Shown here: in pieces, positions 43,015-53,156 of the stretch
Numbering within the stretch: the first letter of the stretch is position 1
Layout: every line of letters begins with the position of its first letter
From: Pseudoalteromonas luteoviolacea
GTDB taxonomy: Bacteria > Pseudomonadota > Gammaproteobacteria > Enterobacterales > Alteromonadaceae
DNA length: 64,000 bases
NCBI RefSeq assembly: GCF_018100925.1
Contig: NZ_JAGJEH010000008.1
Location: 310,001-374,000, forward strand
Direction of reading: 5' to 3'
Made by a program: the position numbers and the translations under genes
The notes under the pieces: model-generated
Told to the model about the DNA's origin: nothing
Seen by the model: the letters and a program-made list of their open reading frames with translations, nothing else
Database searches by the model: none

Positions 43015-43268
43015 TTAACAACCTTACTTTCTAATATTGCGATATGGGAATCAAGTTCGCAAAGCTGCTGAAACAGTTTAATGCGTTTCAATTGTAGTTG
43101 TGTAAGCTGTTTTGATTGGGTTGTGTTATATGCCCTTACAGCCTTGTATAGGCGCTGTTGTGAAATGTGACAAGACTTGGCACTTTCGCTAATACTAAAG
43201 CCTTTTTCATTTACCATGTGTAGAGCACGGTGCAAATTGGCTGGTGGTTTTAAGGCGTTGATGTCCAT
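43011..43268 (-). CDS. Small helix-turn-helix protein coupled to the GNAT gene
   Basis: An 85-residue protein with an N-terminal homeodomain/Psq-like helix-turn-helix (ALHMVNEKGFSISESAKSCHISQQRLYKAVRA) and a predicted C-terminal coiled coil (QLQLKRIKLFQQLCELDSHIAIL). It begins at the ATG at 43268 with AAGGG upstream and ends overlapping the GNAT start. It is probably a DNA-binding protein controlling its own two-gene operon; the target is unknown. Confidence 0.68.
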   Translation of the reverse strand: MDINALKPPANLHRALHMVNEKGFSISESAKSCHISQQRLYKAVRAYNTTQSKQLTQLQLKRIKLFQQLCELDSHIAILESKVVK

Positions 43269-43467
43269 GTTAGAACCCTTATTCACTTGATAGAGCAAAT
43301 CAGGAAAGAAAGAATAATGCCAATATTTAAGTCTTTATTAATCAATCTGTTATATTTTTTGGCGGTCTAGGAGTGAGCCAAAAAGGTGCTTATGTCTCTA
43401 AAGTTGCACCAAGATGGTGGAGGGCATTTGACAAAAAGCTTATTCGGGTTGCTATATACTGGGCAAA

Positions 43468-45045
43468 TTAGAAAAATGCTTTTTCCATTTTTGAAGTGAA
43501 ATAGCTTTTGGCATTACTCAATAAAACGAGAATTAGGAGTAACCCAACAAACAGCCAAACAGGCGTATGACCGTGCTTACTAAAAAAGCTATGGCCGGAT
43601 ATCAGTTTTAATTCTGTACTTAGTATATCACTGGTAAATTGCGGGATCGTAATCTGCTGGTTTGAGATTGGGTCGTAGACGCCACTTATTCCATTGTTGG
43701 TCACCCTGACAAGAGGTCTTTGTAGTTCCTGTGCACGCATTCTTGCAATTTGCATATGCTGGTGTGGGCCATGAGAATCTCCAAACCACGCATCATTACT
43801 CACAGTAAATAAGATATCAGACGCTTGGGTGTAGTTTCCTCGTACAAGCTCACTAAATGCTATTTCGTAGCAAATAGCTGGTAAAACATGTATTCCATTG
43901 GCGACTAGGTTATTTTGCACAGCGTCACCGCGAGAAAAAGAAGACATTGGCAGATCAAAAAGAGGTGCAAGTGGTCTAAGCAAATCTTCAAAAGGAACAA
44001 ATTCGCCAATTGGCAATAACTGATGTTTTTGGTATCGATTACGGTGGAGATAGCGATACTGCCCTTCACTGTCATCACGTTGCTTTTTCCCCAAGACAAT
44101 GAGGGTGTTGTACACATTGCGAGTATCAAACTGGTAATCAGGAATACCTGTAATTAAGGCGGTATTGTTAAACGCGGCAGCTTTGTCCAAATTAATCAGA
44201 TAATCAAAAGCATAATCTTCTATTTCAGGGATAGCGGCTTCTGGCCAAACAACCAAGTCAGCATCCGTCCAATTTGGACGAGTCATATCTTGGTATTTTG
44301 ACATAGTAGGCCAAAACTGTTCGGGCTCCCAGCGCAAGCTTTGGGCAATATTTCCCTGCACTAACAGGGTTTTGAGCTGTTGGCCACTATAACGTGTATC
44401 TGAAGTTTGTGTAGTGAGCAAATACAGTAGTGCGATAGGAAGTAAAGTGGCGGCAGCGGCTTTGTAGCGCTGATAACGTATTAACCAGTAAAGTGCGTAG
44501 CTCAATGCGACACATATTAAGGTCAGTCCAAACTCTCCTATCCAAGGAGCGAGAGTTTTAAGCGGTGAGTCTGTAAGCGTATAGCCAAAGCTAAGCCATG
44601 GAAAGCCGGTTAATAAGCTCCCTCTTAGATACTCTGTGATTGCAAACCCGCTGATAAGGAGCGCTAGTTTTTGCCAATGTTGTTTGCCGTAGCGGGCTGC
44701 AAAGGCAAATGCCAAAGCTGGATAAATTGCTAAATAGGCACACAGTAAGGCCATTGCTAAAATGGAAGCAAAAATAGGTAAGCCGCCAAATTGTGCAATA
44801 GACACATGGACCCAGCTAATACCTATAGCAAACCACCCAAAACCAAATAGAAAACCGTACTTAGCCGCTTGTTTTGGAGTCGGTTGATCAGTAACGTAAA
44901 TGGCAATGGCAAGGCACAATAAGACTAATGGCCAAATGCCAAATGGGGCATATGCAAAGGTTAATGCACAGCCTGCGCTTAACGCAAGCCATGCATACTT
45001 ATCTTTTACGAGTGAGATAAGCTTATTCAGCGGTGTCTTCAACAT
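43468..45045 (-). CDS. lnt: Apolipoprotein N-acyltransferase
   Basis: Lnt adds the third acyl chain to the N-terminal Cys of lipoproteins at the inner membrane, so they can be sorted by Lol. The 525-residue protein has an N-terminal block of membrane helices (residues about 15-200) and a nitrilase-like periplasmic domain with catalytic Glu in VVWPEAAIPE, Lys in the QLLPIGEFVPFE region and Cys in ATLPAICYEI-like PAICYEIAFSEL, then a last helix. It overlaps the end of corC by 23 bases in the conserved corC-lnt order. Confidence 0.95.
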   Translation of the reverse strand: MLKTPLNKLISLVKDKYAWLALSAGCALTFAYAPFGIWPLVLLCLAIAIYVTDQPTPKQAAKYGFLFGFGWFAIGISWVHVSIAQFGGLPIFASILAMALLCAYLAIYPALAFAFAARYGKQHWQKLALLISGFAITEYLRGSLLTGFPWLSFGYTLTDSPLKTLAPWIGEFGLTLICVALSYALYWLIRYQRYKAAAATLLPIALLYLLTTQTSDTRYSGQQLKTLLVQGNIAQSLRWEPEQFWPTMSKYQDMTRPNWTDADLVVWPEAAIPEIEDYAFDYLINLDKAAAFNNTALITGIPDYQFDTRNVYNTLIVLGKKQRDDSEGQYRYLHRNRYQKHQLLPIGEFVPFEDLLRPLAPLFDLPMSSFSRGDAVQNNLVANGIHVLPAICYEIAFSELVRGNYTQASDILFTVSNDAWFGDSHGPHQHMQIARMRAQELQRPLVRVTNNGISGVYDPISNQQITIPQFTSDILSTELKLISGHSFFSKHGHTPVWLFVGLLLILVLLSNAKSYFTSKMEKAFF

Positions 45046-45901
45046 GCTCTGTTTTCGGAACAGTGACCTGAAGTTGTAGTATACGACGGTTATCTGAGTT
45101 TGTTACTTTAAACTGCAGCGGCTCGACATCAATGATTTCACCTTTGCTCGGCATATGGCCAAATGCGTGTAAGATGATCCCACCTATGGTGTCTGCTTCT
45201 TGTGTATCATATTCAGTTTTAAAGTACTCATTAAACTCATCAAGAGGTGTTAATGCCTGTACATTAAATACGTGTTTTGAGAGCTGGCGAATATCTTGTT
45301 GCTCATCTTCGTCATCATGCTCATCTTCTATTTCACCGACGATGGTTTCGAGAATATCTTCAATGGTAACAAGACCGGAGACGCCGCCATATTCATCAAT
45401 GACAATTGCCATATGGTAGCGCTTTTGTCTAAATTCGTTGAGTAAAGTGTCTACACGTTTACTTTCGGGGACTACAATTGCCGGACGTAAATACTCTTTG
45501 ATAGCTGGTAGCGTACCATTGCGCTTTAAAATTAAAGGCAATAAATCTTTTGCTAGCAAAATACCTTCTACATGGTCTTTGTCTTCGCATACTACTGGAA
45601 AGCGAGAGTGACTTGATTCAACCATGGCTGGAAGTTGCGACTCTAAGTCTTGCTCCACATCAAGGGTTATCATTTGAGATCGAGGTATCATAATGTCACG
45701 TACTTTGAGCTCTGAAACGCTCAATACACCTTCCATCATGTCTTTGGTCTCAGGGTCGATAAGTGCTCGTTCTTGAGCATCAGCAATGACTTCTACCAAC
45801 TCTTCTTTATTTTGGGGTTCCCCTTGCAGCATCTGAGTGATGCGTCCCAGCCAGTTTCTGCTAGAAGAACCCTGGCTACTTTGCGAGTTATCGTCGCTCA
45901 T
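45023..45901 (-). CDS. corC: CorC/HlyC-family CBS domain protein (magnesium/cobalt efflux accessory)
   Basis: A 292-residue soluble protein with a pair of CBS domains (VSELKVRDIMIPRSQMITLD, DYLR-like EYLRPAIVVPES, MAIVIDEYGGVSGLVTIEDILE) and a C-terminal CorC/HlyC transporter-associated domain (EADTIGGIILHAFGHMPSKGE). CorC is linked to magnesium and cobalt transport. It overlaps lnt by 23 bases and follows ybeY by 18 bases, part of the conserved miaB-ybeZ-ybeY-corC-lnt run. Confidence 0.94.
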   Translation of the reverse strand: MSDDNSQSSQGSSSRNWLGRITQMLQGEPQNKEELVEVIADAQERALIDPETKDMMEGVLSVSELKVRDIMIPRSQMITLDVEQDLESQLPAMVESSHSRFPVVCEDKDHVEGILLAKDLLPLILKRNGTLPAIKEYLRPAIVVPESKRVDTLLNEFRQKRYHMAIVIDEYGGVSGLVTIEDILETIVGEIEDEHDDEDEQQDIRQLSKHVFNVQALTPLDEFNEYFKTEYDTQEADTIGGIILHAFGHMPSKGEIIDVEPLQFKVTNSDNRRILQLQVTVPKTEHVEDTAE

Positions 45902-45919
45902 TGTAGTTCTTTACTCCAA

Positions 45920-46381
45920 TTAATTAATATCATCACGATAAGGGTCAGCTATTCCCAAATCGGCTAAAAATTCTTTTTCAAGACTTTCCATTTCCATGGC
46001 GTCTTGTTCATTTATATGGTCAAAGCCCAATAAATGCAAGCACCCATGTATGACCATGTGAGCAAAATGATCGTGGAAAGATTTCTCCTGCTCCTGTGCC
46101 TCACGAAAAACCACCTGAGGACAGATAATTAAGTCACCAACCAAGGGCAATTCAATACCTGGTGGCGCTTCAAATGGGAAAGACAAAACATTGGTCGGTT
46201 TGTCTTTGCCACGGTATTGGCTGTTTAACTCTTGGCTCTCAGCTTCGTCGGCAATACGTATTGTGACTTCCGCGTATTCTCTATACGGTAGAAGTGCTTT
46301 TTCGGCCCAGTTTTGAAACTGTGCCTCATTGGGCAGATTGCCAAACTCGCAGGCCAGCTGCAAATCTACATCAACACTCAT
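45920..46381 (-). CDS. ybeY: Endoribonuclease YbeY
   Basis: YbeY is a metal-dependent endoribonuclease needed for 16S rRNA 3'-end maturation and ribosome quality control. The 153-residue protein has the zinc-binding signature [15 protein letters not shown] (three His). Its ATG overlaps ybeZ by 4 bases, so the two are translationally coupled. The gene is in the usual place between ybeZ and corC. Confidence 0.95.
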   Translation of the reverse strand: MSVDVDLQLACEFGNLPNEAQFQNWAEKALLPYREYAEVTIRIADEAESQELNSQYRGKDKPTNVLSFPFEAPPGIELPLVGDLIICPQVVFREAQEQEKSFHDHFAHMVIHGCLHLLGFDHINEQDAMEMESLEKEFLADLGIADPYRDDIN

Positions 46382-47427
46382 GATTCAGGACCCTGTTGTT
46401 CAGTAGTTTGTTGTCTTGCTTTTTGCTTTGCGACTTTTTCTTGACGCTCTTGCTCTTCTTTTGCTTCATATGCTTCCACAATTCGTGCCACAACTGGGTG
46501 ACGAACTACATCGTGTGATTTAAAGAAGTTAAATGATATCTCATCGACATTGCTGAGTACTTCAATGGCATGACGCAGACCTGAACGTGCGCCCCTCGGT
46601 AAGTCAACCTGAGTAATATCACCTGTAATAACGGCTTTTGAATTAAAACCGATACGAGTTAAGAACATTTTCATTTGTTCAGTTGTGGTATTTTGGCTCT
46701 CATCTAGGATGATAAAGGCATCGTTCAATGTTCTACCGCGCATGTATGCAAGTGGTGCTACTTCTATGACATTTTTTTCAATTAAGCGTTCAACTTTTTC
46801 GAAACCAAGCATTTCAAATAAGGCGTCATAAAGAGGGCGCAAGTAGGGGTCAATTTTCTGAGTTAAATCACCAGGTAAAAAGCCCAGTTTCTCTCCCGCT
46901 TCTACGGCAGGCCGAGTAAGGAGAATACGTCTTATTTCTTGTCTTTCTAACGCATCTACAGCGGCAGCGACTGCGAGGTAGGTTTTACCGGTACCTGCAG
47001 GGCCAATACCAAAGCTAATGTCATGGGTTAGGATATTGGCGACGTATTGACTTTGATTTGGGTTACGCGGTTTGACGACACCGCGTCGAGTTTTAATAAA
47101 GACCTCTTTTTCCCAAACGTTAGGCGCATCTTGTTCTAGGCAATTTGCTTCGGTAATTGCCAAATGCACGTTGTCAGGCTCAATGTCTTTGGATTTGCCT
47201 TTTACTGGCTGAGTATCAACATACAGAGACTTTATAATGTCCACAGCGGCTTTGGCTGTGACTTGATTGCCTGTGACTTTAAACCAATTGTCTCTATGTG
47301 CGACTTCGACACCTAGACGGCGTTCAATTTGTTTTAGATTATCGTCAAAAGGACCACAAAGAGAAGAGAGGCGGTTATTGTCGGCAGGTTCTAGATAAAA
47401 CTCAATATTCTTTACTTGATTGCTCAA
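46378..47427 (-). CDS. ybeZ: PhoH-family ATPase YbeZ
   Basis: A 349-residue PhoH-like P-loop protein: Walker A GPAGTGKT near residue 143, Walker [10 protein letters not shown], and an N-terminal KH-like region. It works with YbeY in RNA metabolism and ribosome biogenesis. A Lys/Gln/Glu-rich tail ends the protein. It overlaps ybeY by 4 bases and follows miaB by 54 bases, a gap holding a hairpin at 47448-47470. Confidence 0.94.
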   Translation of the reverse strand: MSNQVKNIEFYLEPADNNRLSSLCGPFDDNLKQIERRLGVEVAHRDNWFKVTGNQVTAKAAVDIIKSLYVDTQPVKGKSKDIEPDNVHLAITEANCLEQDAPNVWEKEVFIKTRRGVVKPRNPNQSQYVANILTHDISFGIGPAGTGKTYLAVAAAVDALERQEIRRILLTRPAVEAGEKLGFLPGDLTQKIDPYLRPLYDALFEMLGFEKVERLIEKNVIEVAPLAYMRGRTLNDAFIILDESQNTTTEQMKMFLTRIGFNSKAVITGDITQVDLPRGARSGLRHAIEVLSNVDEISFNFFKSHDVVRHPVVARIVEAYEAKEEQERQEKVAKQKARQQTTEQQGPES

Positions 47428-47447
47428 AATGACTTCCTAAGATTGAA

Positions 47448-47470
47448 TGCGCCAGCAAAGTGCTGGCGCA
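47448..47470 (-). terminator. Hairpin between miaB and ybeZ
   Basis: TGCGCCAGC / GCTGGCGCA with a 5-base loop. On the minus strand it is followed by TTCAATC, not a T-run, so partial termination or RNA processing within the operon is more likely than full termination. Confidence 0.55.
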
Positions 47471-47481
47471 AAACAGATGTT

Positions 47482-48915
47482 CTATGGTGTAAAGGTTGCA
47501 ACACCAATCTCATTGGCTTCAGGTTCTGAAGGCGCTCTGCTTAAGATATCTGACGGTGCAACATCACGGCGCAAGTCCATTTCAGACTCAGTACGAATTA
47601 ACTCGCCACGTAGTGAGTTAGGTAGCGCCTCTGTAATACGTACGTCAACGAATTGACCGATCACTGAATGTGGGCCTTCAAAGTTCACAACACGGTTGTT
47701 CTCTGTACGCCCGCGCAGTTCCATTGGGTTCTTTTTCGAAGGACCTTCAACCAAAATACGTTGCTCAGTATCAAACATCTTACGGCTGATATCTTGTGCC
47801 ATTTGGTTGATACGGTTTTGTAAAAGATACAGACGCTCTTTCTTTTCTTGCTCAGGTACATCATCAGGCAAGTCTGCCGCTGGGGTTCCTGGACGCGCTG
47901 AGTAAATGAAGCTGAAGCTCATATCAAAGCCAATCGCGTTGATAAGGTTCATTGTTTCTTCAAAGTCAGCTTTGCTTTCGCCAGGGAAACCAATGATGAA
48001 ATCTGAACTCATACTTAGGTTTGGACGGATCTTACGCAGTTTACGGATAGTTGACTTGTACTCAAGCGCGGTGTGGCCTCGCTTCATTAGGTTAAGTACG
48101 CGGTCTGAGCCACTTTGTACAGGTAGATGCAGGTGATCTACTAGCTCAGGCACATCTTTATAAGCTTCGATGATGTCTGGCGTAAACTCAACTGGGTGAG
48201 AAGTCGTATAACGGATGCGGTCAATACCATCAATGGCTGCGACGTAACGCAATAGATCTGAGAAGTAGCATACTTCACCGTCATGCATCTCACCGCGAAA
48301 TGCATTTACGTTTTGACCCAAAAGGTTTACTTCACGTACGCCTTGCTCTGCAAGCTGAGCAACTTCTAAAATAACATCATCAAGAGGACGACTTACCTCT
48401 TCACCACGTGTGTAAGGAACTACGCAGAATGTACAATATTTAGAACAGCCTTCCATGATCGATACAAATGCACTAGGGCCTTCAGCTTTCGGTTCTGGTA
48501 GGCGGTCAAATTTTTCGATTTCAGGGAAAGAAATGTCAACGACAGAACCTTCTTTGCTCTGAACCTGCTTAATCATTTCAGGTAGACGGTGAAGTGTCTG
48601 AGGACCGAATACGATATCAACAAAAGGTGCACGTTGACGGATTGTGTCACCTTCTTGAGAAGCTACGCAGCCACCCACACCGATAACCAAATCAGGATTA
48701 TCTTCTTTTAATAGTTTCCAACGACCCAATTGGTGAAATACTTTCTCTTGTGCCTTCTCTCGAATTGAACACGTATTGAGTAGGATCACATCCGCCTGTT
48801 CAGCTTCCTCTGTCAGCTGATAGCCATTGGTGGCATCAAGCAGATCCGCCATTTTCTGGGAGTCATATTCATTCATTTGACAGCCCCAGGTTTTGATATG
48901 CAATTTTTTACCCAT
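47482..48915 (-). CDS. miaB: tRNA-2-methylthio-N6-dimethylallyladenosine synthase MiaB
   Basis: MiaB is a radical-SAM methylthiotransferase that converts i6A37 to ms2i6A37 in tRNAs reading codons that start with U. The 477-residue protein has three N-terminal cluster Cys (in [18 protein letters not shown] and [10 protein letters not shown]), the radical-SAM motif [17 protein letters not shown] (C-x3-C-x2-C, near residue 155), and a C-terminal TRAM domain. First gene of the conserved run toward lnt; divergent from ubiF across 265 bp. Confidence 0.97.
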   Translation of the reverse strand: MGKKLHIKTWGCQMNEYDSQKMADLLDATNGYQLTEEAEQADVILLNTCSIREKAQEKVFHQLGRWKLLKEDNPDLVIGVGGCVASQEGDTIRQRAPFVDIVFGPQTLHRLPEMIKQVQSKEGSVVDISFPEIEKFDRLPEPKAEGPSAFVSIMEGCSKYCTFCVVPYTRGEEVSRPLDDVILEVAQLAEQGVREVNLLGQNVNAFRGEMHDGEVCYFSDLLRYVAAIDGIDRIRYTTSHPVEFTPDIIEAYKDVPELVDHLHLPVQSGSDRVLNLMKRGHTALEYKSTIRKLRKIRPNLSMSSDFIIGFPGESKADFEETMNLINAIGFDMSFSFIYSARPGTPAADLPDDVPEQEKKERLYLLQNRINQMAQDISRKMFDTEQRILVEGPSKKNPMELRGRTENNRVVNFEGPHSVIGQFVDVRITEALPNSLRGELIRTESEMDLRRDVAPSDILSRAPSEPEANEIGVATFTP

Positions 48916-49180
48916 TGAAATAAAGCCTCGTTTTCAATTCGATGATCAGCACAACGTCTTGCCAGTTAATAAAATACCCCTACAACTGGCAAACACTTAC
49001 TAAAATAGCTTAAAAAGAGGCGTATTTTATCTGACCTATAGTCACTAGCCAAGTATAGATTTCATCTTTCAAAGTAGGGATCAAGGACGGTTGTAATTAT
49101 TCGACTACAATCATGCAAAGAGATCTTTTTCTCACTAATTAAGATACAATGTAAATACACCAGCTAATTTAGGCAAATTT

Positions 49181-50344
49181 ATGAAAAATAACGTGTTGAT
49201 AGTCGGTGGCGGCATGGTTGGCGCAGCTGCGGCAGTGGAGCTTGCCCGTCAAGGATGTCAGGTCACCGTGATTGAAAATAACCCCATAGACCCGATAGCG
49301 ATACTCGAAGGTGAGCAAGTAGATATTCGCGTATCGGCGATCAACCGTTTTTCGGAAGCATTGTTAGATAAACTCGGTGCCATGCCATTGATACGCCAAA
49401 GTCGTAATGCGCCTTATCATCAATTAGAAGCATATGAGCATGGTAGTGAGCATCTTCTGTTTGATAGAGAAGAGGTATCGACATCTCATTTGGGCCACTT
49501 GGTTGAAAACAGCATAATTCAAGCTTCTTTATGGACGCAGTTTGAAGAAAACAATATCAAAGTGGTGACGGTAAAAGATGCGCCAGTAGCCGTTGAGCAA
49601 CATATTAGTAGCATTGATTTGGTTTATCCTGAGCAACGCTTTAGTGCTGATTTAGTGATTGCTGCAGATGGCGGACGCTCTGCACTGCGTAGCCTTGCGG
49701 GTATCGGTGTGACGGGATGGCAGTACCAGCAGCACTGTATGGGGATCTTGATAAAGGTCGATGGCCCACAACAAGTAAAAACCTGGCAGGAGTTTAAACC
49801 CACAGGTCCGATTGCGTTTTTGCCTATGCAAGCGCCGTATGCCAATCTGATCTGGTATCACCATGGCTCCGAGTTAAAACGCTTAAAAGCTCTAACTAAT
49901 GACGGGTTAAAACAAGAGATCATAGAACACTTTTTTGATTTGCCGGGTGATTTTACCGTTGAACAAAGTGCGGTATTTCCACTCGCACGTCAGCATGCCA
50001 ATCAATACAGTAAAGGACGTTTAGTGTTAGTTGGTGATGCAGCCCATACGATTAATCCGCTTGCGGGGCAGGGCGTTAATCTTGGCTTTAAGGATGTGGC
50101 GGCGCTAGGCGGATGTTTACAGGGATTTGATGATGTTGGAGAGCTTGCTAGATTGCATCAATACGAAAAAATGCGCCGTAAAGATAATTTATTGATGATG
50201 AGCATGATGGATGCCTGTTATTTCGGCTTTTCAAATGAGATTAAGCCGTTAAAGTCGCTGCGTAGTCTTGCGTTAAAAATGGCGAATAAAGCTGGGCCAA
50301 TTAAGCGGGAAGTCCTCAAACATGCGATGGGTGGCAGTTTTTAA
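49181..50344 (+). CDS. ubiF: FAD-dependent ubiquinone-synthesis hydroxylase (UbiF-type)
   Basis: A 387-residue flavin monooxygenase of the UbiF/UbiH/COQ6 family, hydroxylating a polyprenyl benzoquinol in ubiquinone synthesis. Motifs are FAD-binding LIVGGGMVGAAAAVELARQG (residues 5-24; shown as GGGMVGAAAAVELA), the DG-type segment VIAADGGRSALRSLAG and LVGDAAHTINPLAGQGVNLGF. Position between miaB and the tRNA array is the same as in enterics, which favours UbiF over other members. A terminator follows at 50367-50397. Confidence 0.88.
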   Translation: MKNNVLIVGGGMVGAAAAVELARQGCQVTVIENNPIDPIAILEGEQVDIRVSAINRFSEALLDKLGAMPLIRQSRNAPYHQLEAYEHGSEHLLFDREEVSTSHLGHLVENSIIQASLWTQFEENNIKVVTVKDAPVAVEQHISSIDLVYPEQRFSADLVIAADGGRSALRSLAGIGVTGWQYQQHCMGILIKVDGPQQVKTWQEFKPTGPIAFLPMQAPYANLIWYHHGSELKRLKALTNDGLKQEIIEHFFDLPGDFTVEQSAVFPLARQHANQYSKGRLVLVGDAAHTINPLAGQGVNLGFKDVAALGGCLQGFDDVGELARLHQYEKMRRKDNLLMMSMMDACYFGFSNEIKPLKSLRSLALKMANKAGPIKREVLKHAMGGSF

Positions 50345-50366
50345 ACTGTGCCAAACAACCCAGTGT

Positions 50367-50397
50367 AAAAAAGGGAGCAGCAGGCTTCCTTTTTTTA
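50367..50397. terminator. Terminator between ubiF and the tRNA array
   Basis: A run of A, a GGGAGC / GCTTCC stem (one G-U pair) and seven T residues lie between the end of ubiF and the last tRNA gene of the minus-strand array. Can act in both directions. Confidence 0.8.
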
Positions 50398-50523
50398 TTT
50401 CAAAATAAAGCGTAAAAATTGTCTTCGATGAAGAGTCTAAGTATGGATAAAAATAAAATAAAGAAATTGTTGGAATATTAAGAAAGATTTTTTTGATGAA
50501 GTATTTTGGAGAGTATTTAAACA

Positions 50524-50608
<85 letters not shown>

Positions 50609-50638
50609 AATGTTTAATAATTATCTATAGAAGATAAT

Positions 50639-50713
50639 TGGCTGGAGTACCAGGATTTGAACCTGGGAATGGCGGGATCAAAACCCGCTGCCTTACCGCT
50701 TGGCGATACTCCA
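50639..50713 (-). tRNA. tRNA-Gln (TTG), copy d
   Basis: 75 bases with encoded CCA; acceptor TGGAGTA / TACTCCA, discriminator G, anticodon loop TTTTGAT with anticodon TTG, T-arm with TTCAAAT. Confidence 0.96.
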
Positions 50714-50755
50714 ACGATGGTAGTTAAAGTTATTTTAGTTCAAACTTTAAGAACA

Positions 50756-50840
<85 letters not shown>

Positions 50841-50862
50841 ATAGTGTTATCTCATAAAGAGA

Positions 50863-50937
50863 TGGCTGGAGTACCAGGATTTGAACCTGGGAATGGCGGG
50901 ATCAAAACCCGCTGCCTTACCGCTTGGCGATACTCCA
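50863..50937 (-). tRNA. tRNA-Gln (TTG), copy c
   Basis: 75 bases, identical to copy d of the tRNA-Gln genes, with encoded CCA. Confidence 0.96.
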
Positions 50938-50975
50938 ACAAAGGTAGTTGATTATTTTAGTTCTTATCGAGAACT

Positions 50976-51060
<85 letters not shown>

Positions 51061-51081
51061 ATATTCTATCTCATAAAGAGA

Positions 51082-51156
51082 TGGCTGGAGTACCAGGATT
51101 TGAACCTGGGAATGGCGGGATCAAAACCCGCTGCCTTACCGCTTGGCGATACTCCA
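51082..51156 (-). tRNA. tRNA-Gln (TTG), copy b
   Basis: 75 bases, identical to the other Gln genes, with encoded CCA. Lies exactly 219 bases from copy c. Confidence 0.96.
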
Positions 51157-51194
51157 ACAAAGGTAGTTGATTATTTTAGTTCTTATCGAGAACT

Positions 51195-51279
<85 letters not shown>

Positions 51280-51302
51280 ATGTATTTTCTTTTTTAAGAA
51301 AA

Positions 51303-51379
51303 TGGTGGCTATGCCCTGATTTGAACAGGGGACCCCATCATTATGAGTGATGTGCTCTAACCAGCTGAGCTACATAGCC
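51303..51379 (-). tRNA. tRNA-Met (CAT, elongator), copy b
   Basis: 77 bases with encoded CCA; acceptor GGCTATG / CATAGCC, anticodon loop CTCATAA with anticodon CAT. A normal Watson-Crick first acceptor pair (G-C) marks it as the elongator rather than the initiator. Confidence 0.94.
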
Positions 51380-51381
51380 AT

Positions 51382-51456
51382 TGGCTGGAGTACCAGGATT
51401 TGAACCTGGGAATGGCGGGATCAAAACCCGCTGCCTTACCGCTTGGCGATACTCCA
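51382..51456 (-). tRNA. tRNA-Gln (TTG), copy a
   Basis: 75 bases with encoded CCA, only 2 bases from the tRNA-Met copy b, so processing must cut between them. Confidence 0.96.
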
Positions 51457-51489
51457 ACGAAACGATTATTTTAGTTCTTATCGAGAACA

Positions 51490-51574
<85 letters not shown>

Positions 51575-51621
51575 ACATTAGGGTAGTTAGTTTTAAAGTT
51601 GCTAATCAACTTGAAAAAGCA

Positions 51622-51698
51622 TGGTGGCTATGCCCTGATTTGAACAGGGGACCCCATCATTATGAGTGATGTGCTCTAACCAGCTGAGCTACATAGCC
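51622..51698 (-). tRNA. tRNA-Met (CAT, elongator), copy a (first in array)
   Basis: 77 bases with encoded CCA, identical in sequence to copy b; first gene read from the array promoter at 51738-51766. Confidence 0.94.
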
Positions 51699-51737
51699 AT
51701 CTCTTTTTCGTTCATCACCATCGCTGGTGCGGGGCGT

Positions 51738-51766
51738 ATTATGCGTATATGCCCCCATGCCGTCAA
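51738..51766 (-). promoter_or_regulatory. Promoter of the tRNA array
   Basis: On the minus strand TTGACG, 17 bases, CATAAT, followed by a GC-rich discriminator (GCCCCGC) typical of promoters under stringent control. It lies 40 bases before the first tRNA. Confidence 0.85.
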
Positions 51767-51968
51767 CACCTTTTTTCGAAAAAATTTCGTATCACAGATT
51801 GTTTGCAGATAAATTAAGCGAAACGGCCTGTTTTTATACCAAAACAAAAAGGAAAGTACAATTATCGACAACAACCAAGGTTAAAAAATATAGGCATGCT
51901 TTGTACCTTTTAAGGTAAAAAACGCAATAGGGGCGTTTTTGATATAGATAAAAGCGTCGAGCGGACAC

Positions 51969-51996
51969 AAAAAAAGCCCTGAATAAGGGCTTTTTT
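51969..51996 (-). terminator. Terminator of ychF
   Basis: AAAAAGCCCT / AGGGCTTTTTT with a 5-base loop; serves the minus-strand ychF transcript, whose stop codon is at 52019. Confidence 0.9.
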
Positions 51997-52018
51997 AGTC
52001 ATTGTATAAGAGATGTCA

Positions 52019-53110
52019 TTAAACGTTGAACAAGAAGTTCATCACGTCGCCATCTTTTACGATGTAATCTTTACCTTCTTGACGCATTTTACCCGCGTCT
52101 TTTGCACCGCTTTCACCTTGGTATTCAATGTAGTCATCAAAACCAATAGTCTGTGCACGAATAAAACCACGTTCAAAGTCAGTGTGAATTTTACCAGCAG
52201 CTTGCGGTGCCGTTGCGCCAACAGGAATGGTCCATGCGCGCACTTCTTTTACACCCGCAGTAAAGTAGGTTTGTAATTTAAGAAGTTCGTAACCGCCGCG
52301 GATCACTAAGTTAAGACCTGGCTCTTCAAGACCAAGATCAGCCATGAACTCAAGCTTGTCTTCTTCTTCAAGTTCTGACAGCTCTGATTCAATCGCAGCA
52401 CATACTGGGATCACAACCGCGTCTTCAGCAGCTGCAATTTCACGCACCTTATCTAAGAATGGATTATTTTCAAAACCATCTTCAGGTACGTTGGCGATAT
52501 ACATTGTCGGTTTGATCGTTAAGAAGTTAAGCGGCTTGATAGCAGCAAGTTCTTCTTTAGTTAGCTCTAAAGAGCGCAGTGTTAGGCCTTCATCAAGGTG
52601 TGCTTTAACTTTTTCTAGTACGTCGTTTTGGAATTTAGCTTCTTTATCGCCGCCTTTTGCTTTTTTAGCATTACGTTGAGCCGCACGATCTGCCGCTTCC
52701 ATATCAGCTAAAACAAGTTCAGTATTAATAACGTCAATATCATCCGCAGGGTTTACTTGACCCGAAACGTGTACGATATTTTCATCTTCAAAGCAACGAA
52801 CAACGTGACCAATGGCATCAGTTTCACGAATGTTTGCTAGGAACTGGTTACCAAGGCCTTCACCTTTTGATGCACCTTTTACCAGACCGGCAATATCAAC
52901 AAACTCCATCGTTGTTGCGATGGTTTTTTGTGGATTAACAATCGCAGCCAATTGGTCTAGACGAGGATCCGGAACGGCAACAACGCCTGTGTTTGGTTCG
53001 ATTGTACAAAACGGAAAGTTTGCGGCTTCGATCCCCGCTTTAGTTAATGCATTAAATAGGGTTGATTTACCAACGTTTGGTAAACCCACAATGCCACATT
53101 TAAAACCCAT
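52019..53110 (-). CDS. ychF: Ribosome-binding ATPase YchF (OLA1 family)
   Basis: A 363-residue OBG-like P-loop protein that prefers ATP and binds ribosomes. Walker [10 protein letters not shown] (residues 9-17), switch region [20 protein letters not shown], and a C-terminal TGS domain ([32 protein letters not shown]). Part of the conserved ychF-pth pair, 46 bases apart. Normal length. Confidence 0.97.
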   Translation of the reverse strand: MGFKCGIVGLPNVGKSTLFNALTKAGIEAANFPFCTIEPNTGVVAVPDPRLDQLAAIVNPQKTIATTMEFVDIAGLVKGASKGEGLGNQFLANIRETDAIGHVVRCFEDENIVHVSGQVNPADDIDVINTELVLADMEAADRAAQRNAKKAKGGDKEAKFQNDVLEKVKAHLDEGLTLRSLELTKEELAAIKPLNFLTIKPTMYIANVPEDGFENNPFLDKVREIAAAEDAVVIPVCAAIESELSELEEEDKLEFMADLGLEEPGLNLVIRGGYELLKLQTYFTAGVKEVRAWTIPVGATAPQAAGKIHTDFERGFIRAQTIGFDDYIEYQGESGAKDAGKMRQEGKDYIVKDGDVMNFLFNV

Positions 53111-53156
53111 AATTTTGAACCTTCAGTTAATCAAATTGTTGCCGTATAAAAATACT

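Larger units (their letters stand above)
51699..52018. other. tRNA-array leader and ychF terminator region
   Basis: Holds the array promoter at 51738-51766, an AT-rich stretch, two hairpins (51904-51917 ACCTTTTAAGGT and 51917-51940 AAAAACGC / GCGTTTTT) and the ychF terminator at 51969-51996. No gene is visible. Confidence 0.6.

Noticed and set aside
51727-51918. Plus-strand 63-residue frame over the tRNA promoter
   Set aside because: Contains the tRNA-array promoter on the opposite strand, low-complexity and without ribosome site.
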